From NCBI GenBank assembly GCA_001919995.1, contig MNIY01000176.1:1-8222 (forward strand): 8,222 nt of DNA. Direction: 5' to 3'. The first letter of the stretch is position 1, and each line of letters begins with the position of its first letter. This DNA comes from Ktedonobacter sp. 13_1_20CM_4_53_11. GTDB taxonomy: Bacteria > Chloroflexota > Ktedonobacteria > Ktedonobacterales > Ktedonobacteraceae. The notes under the pieces are model-generated. The model was not told where the DNA came from. It saw nothing but the letters and a program-made list of their open reading frames with translations, and ran no database searches. The position numbers and the translations under genes were made by a program. Shown one piece after another: positions 4,279 to 8,222 of the stretch.

Positions 4279-5214
4279 TTAGTCCGCCACGCGCAGGACA
4301 ATCTTGCCCCGCATGTGCCCTTTCGTTCCCTGCTCATAGGCCTGACGTGCCTGGGAAAGGGGGAACACCGCGTCGATGATCGGTCGCAGCTGTCCCGCGT
4401 CAATCAATGCGCCAATCTGGATCAGGAGCTCCCGGTTGGGTTCGACGATAAACCAGGCGAAGCGCGCGTCGTGCCCTTTTGTCACATCGGCAGGGGGTTG
4501 TGGGCTGACGACGGAGACTAGCACTCCGCCGGGTTTGAGCACCTGCCAGGAGCGCGCCAGAGTCTCGCCGCCAACCAGATCAAAGACAACATCGATGTGG
4601 TGAACCACTTCCTCAAAACGCTCGGCGCTATAGTCGATGACCACGCTCGCTCCCAACTCGTGCAGGAAGTCGCGATTGCGCGCTGAGGCGGTCGCGATGA
4701 CCTGTGCGCCCGCCCAGCGGGCCAGTTGTACGGCAAAAACGCCCACGCCTCCCGCCCCTCCATGGATTAAGGCGGTTTGTCCCGCCTCAAGGCGCGCGTG
4801 TTCGAAGAGGGCCAGCCAGGCCGTCAGCGCTGAGAGCGGAACCGCGGCGGCCTGCACATGGTCGAGCGCATGTGGTTTGGGAGCAAGCTCATCGGGGAGG
4901 GCAATGGTGTAGTCCGCCTCGGCCCCATCGCGGCCGTAGCCGAGCATGGCATAGACCTCTGCGCCAGGGGCGAACGTCGTGACACCTTGACCAATCTCTT
5001 CGACCACTCCAGAGAGATCACGTCCGGGGATCGGCAGGGTGCGCGGGCTGCCTGTCGCGGTCTGGTAGGTCTCGTCCCACTGCAGTTCAGTGGCGATGAC
5101 CCCTGTCGCGTGGATGCGCACCAGTACCTCCCCTGGGCCAGGATGTGGTTGTGGTGCGTCTTCATACACGAGGTGATCTGGACCGCCACGGCCATGGATA
5201 CGGATCGCTTTCAT
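4279..5214 (-). CDS. NADP-dependent oxidoreductase (MDR superfamily, zinc-free quinone-reductase type)
   Basis: The 311-aa protein is a medium-chain dehydrogenase/reductase of the quinone oxidoreductase type and probably reduces quinones or enones with NADPH in the cytosol. The N-terminal GroES-like domain shows PGPGEVLVRIHATGV (about 25-39) and PGRDLSGVVEEIGQGV (63-78). The Rossmann domain carries GGAGGVGVFAVQLA (152-165) with the AxxGxxG-type nucleotide loop. FDLVGGETLARSW and the C-terminal HMRGKIVLRV complete the family pattern. The cysteine and histidine ligands of zinc alcohol dehydrogenases are absent. Length is normal. The ATG at 5214 has AGAGGA about nine bases upstream and aligns with the family N-terminus MKAIRIHGRGGP. 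The leader contains three short inverted repeats (5227-5303). The substrate cannot be deduced. Confidence 0.9.
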   Translation of the reverse strand: MKAIRIHGRGGPDHLVYEDAPQPHPGPGEVLVRIHATGVIATELQWDETYQTATGSPRTLPIPGRDLSGVVEEIGQGVTTFAPGAEVYAMLGYGRDGAEADYTIALPDELAPKPHALDHVQAAAVPLSALTAWLALFEHARLEAGQTALIHGGAGGVGVFAVQLARWAGAQVIATASARNRDFLHELGASVVIDYSAERFEEVVHHIDVVFDLVGGETLARSWQVLKPGGVLVSVVSPQPPADVTKGHDARFAWFIVEPNRELLIQIGALIDAGQLRPIIDAVFPLSQARQAYEQGTKGHMRGKIVLRVAD

Positions 5215-5226
5215 TTCTTACTTTCC

Positions 5227-5303
5227 TCTCGACTTCGAGATGAATCCAGTCCACCGCCAGAGTGCGGTGATCAGGTGAATAGCCTCGGCTGTGGATCAGC
5301 CGA
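5227..5303. promoter_or_regulatory. Leader with three consecutive inverted repeats before the oxidoreductase
   Basis: TCTCGA-CT-TCGAGA (5227-5240) abuts the ribosome site. CACCGC-N6-GCGGTG occupies 5252-5269. TCGGCTG-N5-CAGCCGA (5285-5303) is a perfect 7-bp stem. All lie within 90 bp upstream of the start. They could be operator sites or leader hairpins. No convincing promoter hexamers were found here. Confidence 0.4.
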
Positions 5304-5801
5304 AGGTGAACACAAAGGCCTCTACCTCATCATCCTATTCGCCTTTCTACGAAGACTGTTCGCTGCATGATGACTGTTGAGCGCAGAGAACAGGCACACG
5401 TTCTCACCGACATGTTCCTGTTGGTCGTTGGTGTTGTTGCTGGTGCGCCAGAGCCACCCCAACGGTGGTTCTCTCTTCTTTGCGTAACGTGATGTGAGAA
5501 CAATGATGCCGCTGCTCAGACGGACTCAGCCAATCGGACGAAATGATATTCGAGAAAAAGCAACGCGTCTGCAGGTTCGCCATCTGGCGACCAAGCCGCG
5601 CCACCTACTTCGTTGCGCATCGAACATGATGACCGTCAAACAGGCACAAGCGGAAGCGCACCTCTCTTCCACTCTGTCGCTCGTGCCGAGACAAGCTGGG
5701 ACAACAAAGCACAGGAGAGAGTGCTGAAACTGCTACGAGGGACGCACTTGAGGAAAACCGCACATGTGCTAAAAATCACTCTTGTTTTTGTTTACTGTAC
5801 A
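5304..5801. other. Stretch without a recognisable gene
   Basis: Only short open frames without family resemblance or good ribosome sites occur here. It contains a terminator-like hairpin (5451-5481) and three GTTCTC/GAGAAC motifs (5386, 5400 and 5496). At its right edge lies a minus-strand promoter whose gene should start near 5770 but shows no intact frame. It is probably a decayed gene. Confidence 0.5.
5451..5481 (+). terminator. Terminator-like hairpin
   Basis: GAGCCACC (5451-5458) pairs with GGTGGTTC (5464-5471, one G-T pair) around a 5-nt loop, followed by the T-rich TCTCTTCTTT. It faces right. The interrupted T-tract makes it a moderate candidate. Confidence 0.35.
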
Positions 5802-5830
5802 AGTGTAAGCACTCTCTCTTGTTTTGTCAA
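5791..5830 (-). promoter_or_regulatory. Orphan promoter with TetR-like operator
   Basis: On the minus strand a perfect TTGACA (5825-5830) and TACACT (5802-5807) are 17 nt apart. The inverted repeat TTAC-N9-GTAA (5792-5808) overlaps the -10, as in self-regulated repressor genes. No intact gene follows within 400 bp; the next gene on this strand is the oxidoreductase, about 590 bp away. The regulator family is inference. Confidence 0.5.
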
Positions 5831-5875
5831 GGAATCGCGCTGTAATGAAGGTGAGTTCGGGATAAGCCAAGCCTG

Positions 5876-6038
5876 CTAGAGCGCGATGGATTGGAGCCCG
5901 AGGGACTGTTTCTTGGGCTGATGGCAGTAAGCAATGAGACCCGCGATGAAGTTGACCAGGAAGTTGATCGGGCTGCAATGGCGGGAACGTTCGAGTCTTT
6001 CAAATATTTTTGAGTTGATCGATGATGGACTCGATTGT
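5876..6038 (-). pseudogene. IS982-like transposase, 3' fragment with frameshift
   Basis: These are the last 50 or so codons of a DDE transposase. One frame begins [12 protein letters not shown] (from 6038), where Glu is the probable third catalytic residue. After a one-base shift near 6002 the sequence continues [20 protein letters not shown], then [13 protein letters not shown] and a stop (5876-5878). The order (I/T)E(S/T)..DQLKN, ERSRHRSP.NF..N...GLIAY..QPKKPSL is typical of IS982-family C-termini. Everything upstream of TIES is missing, replaced by the region carrying the recombinase fragment. Non-functional. Confidence 0.6.
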
Positions 6039-6060
6039 CTAGGTCTACATTGTGCTTTTG

Positions 6061-6270
6061 TCAAACTCCAGCCCGTCCAATGGCCAGGCGTACATCTTCC
6101 TCGCTGGGAGTCAGGTAGATTCCAGTGGTCGAGATCCGACTATGCCCCAATACCCGTTGGACTTCCGGCAACTGTGCCCCACGTTCCAGCATCCGCCGGG
6201 CCAGACTGTGGCGAAGCATATGAGGGGTGACATTTTCCAGCCGCCGCGCCAGGTCTAGGGGTCCCGACAT
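6061..6270 (-). pseudogene. Tyrosine recombinase (XerC/D-like integrase), 3' fragment
   Basis: These are the C-terminal about 65 residues of a tyrosine site-specific recombinase. PHMLRHSLARRMLERGAQLP holds the HxxR motif, [17 protein letters not shown] the LGH motif and the Tyr nucleophile, and [14 protein letters not shown] is a natural end. The N-terminal DNA-binding domain, the first catalytic Arg and the Lys are absent. Similarity ends at about 6257, exactly where a Tn3-type terminal repeat begins. The ATG at 6270 lies inside that repeat, behind a G-rich stretch, so the open frame MSGPLDLARRL... is a chance fusion. The fragment cannot catalyse recombination. Confidence 0.8.
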
Positions 6271-6296
6271 TTTTACCCCCCAAAATCCCCGCTAAG
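6258..6296 (+). mobile_element. Tn3-family terminal inverted repeat
   Basis: The 39-bp block starts GGGGTC (6258) and ends CCCCGCTAAG (6296). This is the length and the end pattern (GGGG...TAAG) known for Tn3-family termini. It reads inward to the right and cuts the integrase gene, so the Tn3-type element extends rightward. The serine recombinase behind it fits a Tn3-type resolvase. No tnpA and no opposite end are visible, so only a stub remains. Confidence 0.65.
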
Positions 6297-6303
6297 GATC
6301 TGT

Positions 6304-6337
6304 GGGGCTGATGTTGCGCCAGAAGCTCCCCGCTAAG
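6304..6337 (+). repeat. Second, degenerate copy of the Tn3-type terminal repeat
   Basis: Begins GGGG and ends in the same TCCCCGCTAAG (6327-6337) as the terminal copy (6286-6296), 41 bp further in. The centre differs. It overlaps the stop codon of the serine recombinase remnant. Confidence 0.45.
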
Positions 6338-6608
6338 CGTTGACCCTGTCTCCATTCACGACATATTTATAAAAGGTATTTCTGCTTCTGAAACCAGTCA
6401 TCTGCATGATTACGGCAATCGGGTTGTTCTTGGCAGCATGGAGTTCTTTGGCGCGTGCCAGGTTTCGTGGTTCTAGTTTCTGGGTCACCTTTGGTCTGCC
6501 GCCGCGCCTGCCGCGTGCTGCATCTAAACCTGCCTGGGTCCGCTCGACTTCTCACATCCCGCTCAAACTCCGCCATCGCCCCAATAATATGAAACATGAG
6601 TTTCCCTG
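6333..6608 (-). pseudogene. tnpR: Serine recombinase (Tn3-type resolvase), 3' part with frameshift
   Basis: This is the C-terminal half of a small serine resolvase. PTGKLMFHIIGAMAEFERDV is the conserved end of the catalytic domain (helix E start). A one-base shift near 6550 then moves the frame. It continues TQAGLDAARGRRGGRPKVT, followed by a helix-turn-helix ending ITGF-like: NPIAVIMQMTGFRSRNTFYK, with a stop at 6333-6335. The catalytic serine region is missing because a MITE-like element begins at 6609, right at the PTGK codons; no resolvase sequence follows on its far side. The gene reads toward the Tn3-type end at 6258, so it probably served that transposon. Non-functional. Confidence 0.75.
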
Positions 6609-6792
6609 TCGGCCTATTTGGCCCGTACACGAAAAATACAACGTTAAGGAGTATGCCACCAGGATTGAAAGGGCTGGGGACCAACCTCGCCAGGCTGGTC
6701 AAAGAGGTAGAGTTGCTGAGGACAAACCCTGACTAAATCTGGATGCATCATTGCTAACGTTGTAAAAATCATCAGCAGGCCAAATAGGCCGA
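6609..6792. mobile_element. MITE-like element G (184 bp)
   Basis: The termini are perfect 15-bp inverted repeats (TCGGCCTATTTGGCC, 6609-6623 against 6778-6792). A second perfect 9-bp pair (ACAACGTTA, 6638-6646 against 6755-6763) lies behind exactly 14 unmatched bases on both sides. This bipartite symmetry points to two-part transposase binding sites. The element lies at the broken end of the serine recombinase gene. No target duplication is evident. It contains one small open frame (6653-6736). Confidence 0.65.
6653..6736 (+). CDS. 27-aa ORF inside element G
   Basis: MPPGLKGLGTNLARLVKEVE plus LLRTNPD, stop TAA. An AAGGAG lies almost against the ATG (one base apart), closer than usual. The middle would form an amphipathic helix (LARLVKEVELL). 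It starts just seven bases inside the inner inverted repeat, so it may be the retained first codons of the gene of a full-length parent element rather than a working peptide. Not recognised. Confidence 0.3.
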   Translation: MPPGLKGLGTNLARLVKEVELLRTNPD

Positions 6793-6836
6793 AATAAGAG
6801 ATCAGTGGAAAAACTCATCAAGAGAATTTTTTACGT

Positions 6837-6855
6837 TGACAATACCTTTGTCAAG
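6837..6855. promoter_or_regulatory. Inverted repeat TTGACAA-N5-TTGTCAA at the aquaporin 3' end
   Basis: A perfect 7-bp inverted repeat with a 5-nt centre overlaps the aquaporin stop codon (6851-6853). The form is that of a repressor operator. No T-run makes it a terminator. It also contains TTGACA on both strands. Confidence 0.45.
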
Positions 6856-7684
6856 GTTCGATCAATTTACCATCCTGATCTGTATTCAATTGCGGTGCTT
6901 TGACATTCTTGAAGATGCACCGATAGCGCGGAGCGTGGAACATCTTGGCGGTCAGCACATCGTTTATGCCCACCAGGCTCAGCGATCGAAAGAGGAAGAC
7001 GGCAAGCAGCGCCCCGATGGGAGAAGCAAGATAATACACCCACTGATCGCGCCAGAACCAGGAGACCAGTGCGGGGCCAAAGCTGCGAGCTGGATTCAGG
7101 CTGGAGCCAGAGATGGGCGCAGCCTGCCAGTAGATGAGCGCCACCAGAAACCAGGTCATCAAAGGGGTCCAGTGCATCAGGCGATGGCTGCTGACGAAGA
7201 GAAAAATAGCCAGAACTAGCAGGCAGGTGCATCCCATCTCGATGAGAAAAACGCTCCAGATGGGATATCCGACCCCTGGGGCGGTGACGCCATTATGAAT
7301 ACTTGCCGCCAGCTGCCTCCAGATGAGCACGGCCAATCCCGCACCGAGCGCCGCACCGAGAAATTGGCTCGCCAGATAGCCGACAAGATCGTGCTGATGC
7401 ATCTTTCCTTGCAGCCAGAACGCCAGCGAGACAGCGGGGTTGATATGGGCACCACTCAGCTTGCCAAGAGGCGAGATGGCCATGAGCGGTCCGCTGCCCG
7501 CGAGCATCAGTCCCGTAATCAGCCGGCGCACGCTGCTATTGGGAAGCACGATTGCCAGCGGTGAACCTGAGCCAAAATTGAAGGTGACTGCGCTTAACGC
7601 GATGAAGACGAGAAACGCGGTTCCCAACAGTTCTGAGCCGTATTCGGGCCAGTGGAGTCTTCGCCACCAAGAATGCTTCTGCAT
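6851..7684 (-). CDS. Aquaporin / MIP-family channel
   Basis: The 277-aa membrane channel of the major intrinsic protein family conducts water or small uncharged solutes across the cytoplasmic membrane. Both signature loops are intact: SGAHINPAVSLAFW (NPA at 82) and SGSSLNPARSFGPAL (NPA at 197), the latter with the selectivity-filter Arg. Six hydrophobic segments surround them. Counting from the NPA motifs, the filter positions would be Ala62 (helix 2), Tyr185 (helix 5), Ser194 and Arg200. This is neither the AqpZ (Phe/His/Thr/Arg) nor the GlpF (Trp/Gly/Phe/Arg) set, so the solute is uncertain; the helix positions are approximate. The ATG at 7684 has GGGAG six bases upstream and is preferred over a GTG at 7717 without a ribosome site. 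The cytosolic C-terminal tail of about 35 residues has no known motif. It stands alone, with no glycerol kinase nearby. Confidence 0.9.
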   Translation of the reverse strand: MQKHSWWRRLHWPEYGSELLGTAFLVFIALSAVTFNFGSGSPLAIVLPNSSVRRLITGLMLAGSGPLMAISPLGKLSGAHINPAVSLAFWLQGKMHQHDLVGYLASQFLGAALGAGLAVLIWRQLAASIHNGVTAPGVGYPIWSVFLIEMGCTCLLVLAIFLFVSSHRLMHWTPLMTWFLVALIYWQAAPISGSSLNPARSFGPALVSWFWRDQWVYYLASPIGALLAVFLFRSLSLVGINDVLTAKMFHAPRYRCIFKNVKAPQLNTDQDGKLIEP

Positions 7685-8077
7685 GCCTATCTCCCTTCTT
7701 CTGTCTCGCTTACGCACGAGCAGACGCGGTACACCATCTTTCCAGGTTGAACTTCAAGAACAGGTTGCTGCGCAATTGCGCCAGTATTGGATGAGCAAAG
7801 ATGCCTTCGCGCAGGGCAGTATCTGGTAAATGTGCGCGACATCGCCATTTTGGCGGCACGGCAACCATCGTTTTGGTCGCGTACAGCCTTCATTAAGAAT
7901 ACTAGCAAAGCTGTCTCTTTTTCGAGCGCTTGTCGTGCTAAAACTGGCAGAAAGTGGTTCAGCTTTCGCGACCCTGATCCCATCTGACTTGTGTTTTCTG
8001 TCTCCACAAAAACGGGGCAAGGTCATCACACCTTGATATGCTCGCAAAGCTGCATCTCTAAAGAAAAATATATTTTG
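7685..8077. other. Non-coding region upstream of the aquaporin
   Basis: There is no recognisable gene here; open frames of about 100 codons on the minus strand lack family features and credible starts. It presumably holds the aquaporin promoter, but no strong TTGACA/TATAAT pair was found on the minus strand. Two palindromes lie 60-100 bp before the aquaporin start (see 7747-7781). Confidence 0.5.
7747..7781. promoter_or_regulatory. Palindrome pair upstream of the aquaporin gene
   Basis: TTGAACTTCAA (7747-7757) and the perfect 12-bp palindrome GCGCAATTGCGC (7770-7781) lie 63-97 bp upstream of the start. Their centres are about 24 bp apart. They are candidate operator sites; the regulator is unknown. 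Confidence 0.4.
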
Positions 8078-8158
8078 TTTCATATGAATATTTTAAGTAA
8101 TATCATAGCAAAATAATTGTTTATTTCATATAAATAATGGTTGAGATAATATAAATAC
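8078..8158. promoter_or_regulatory. Very AT-rich upstream block with direct repeats
   Basis: About 80 bp made almost only of A and T, against a much more GC-rich surrounding. It contains two copies of TTTCATATRAATA (8078-8090 and 8124-8136), 46 bp apart, the first within the palindrome TTCATATGAA. It lies directly before a strong promoter and could act as an UP element or a site for a nucleoid protein. Confidence 0.45.
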
Positions 8159-8187
8159 TTGACAACAAGACAGATCCGAGGTATACT
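8159..8187 (+). promoter_or_regulatory. Strong promoter firing out of the right edge
   Basis: A perfect TTGACA (8159-8164), exactly 17 nt, then TATACT (8182-8187). Transcription would start near 8194; the gene lies beyond the window. It is divergent from the aquaporin. Confidence 0.7.
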
Positions 8188-8222
8188 TTGTGCGGTGAAT
8201 TAAAAAAAGTCTTCGTTGTAAC

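Noticed and set aside
5494..5600. Possible WD40-like peptide (AAWSPDGEPADALLF) on the minus strand near 5530-5620
   Set aside because: One short motif-like match without repeats, with stops nearby; most likely chance.
6653..6736. Reading the 27-aa ORF as a toxin or regulatory peptide
   Set aside because: Nothing in its sequence supports it; its place just inside the repeats fits a truncated transposon gene better.
7754..8083. About 100-codon minus-strand frames upstream of the aquaporin
   Set aside because: Two frames overlap each other, neither has a ribosome site or recognisable composition, and they extend into the AT-rich promoter block.
1..8222. tRNA, rRNA or riboswitch genes
   Set aside because: No cloverleaf, conserved rRNA segment or known riboswitch core was recognised by eye on either strand; a covariance-model scan would be needed for weak cases.

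Overview
The window looks like an accessory, transposon-riddled stretch of a bacterial chromosome or large plasmid. The mix of an IS1-like DDE element, TnsA/TnsB-type (Tn7-like) transposon ends, IS982-like and Tn3-family remnants, and a receiver-domain gene remnant fits Ktedonobacteria (Chloroflexota). That taxonomic call is inference from the style of the elements, not from a marker gene. Only four genes look intact: an IS transposase, an SRPBCC-fold protein, an NADP-dependent MDR-type oxidoreductase and an aquaporin. All four are on the minus strand.

Layout. 1-108: a helically phased operator array (three 21-bp units) overlapping a promoter that points off the left edge. 109-1759: an IS with a 13/17 inverted repeat and a 454-aa IS1-like transposase. 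1750-2158: the inward-reading end of a Tn7-like transposon, with the 5' part of tnsA and a series of TnsB-type boxes. 2159-2208 and 4061-4190: two halves of one small gene, split by a 1,852-bp element (2209-4060) that has 135-bp inverted repeats and a perfect 5-bp target duplication (TCAGT). That element encodes no transposase. It carries an SRPBCC gene, a decayed response regulator and at least three further Tn7-like end relics, two of which form MITE-sized elements (2488-2645 and 3455-3586).

4279-5214 is the oxidoreductase, with a leader rich in short inverted repeats. 5304-5875 has no recognisable gene but contains an orphan promoter/operator. 5876-6855 is a second graveyard: an IS982-like transposase 3' fragment, then a tyrosine-recombinase 3' fragment cut off at a Tn3-type 38/39-bp terminal repeat. 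Next come a frameshifted serine recombinase and a 184-bp MITE-like element containing a 27-codon ORF. 6851-7684 is the aquaporin. 7685-8222 is non-coding and ends in a very AT-rich block with a strong consensus-like promoter firing out of the right edge.

The most notable pattern is five separate transposon ends within about 1.5 kb (A to E below). They share the same geometry: a TG(G)TAAAT terminus, a first box about 7-15 nt in, then boxes repeated every 23-24 and about 20 bp. The box sequences differ completely. This reads as repeated colonisation of one spot by related Tn7-like elements that have diverged in TnsB-type binding specificity.
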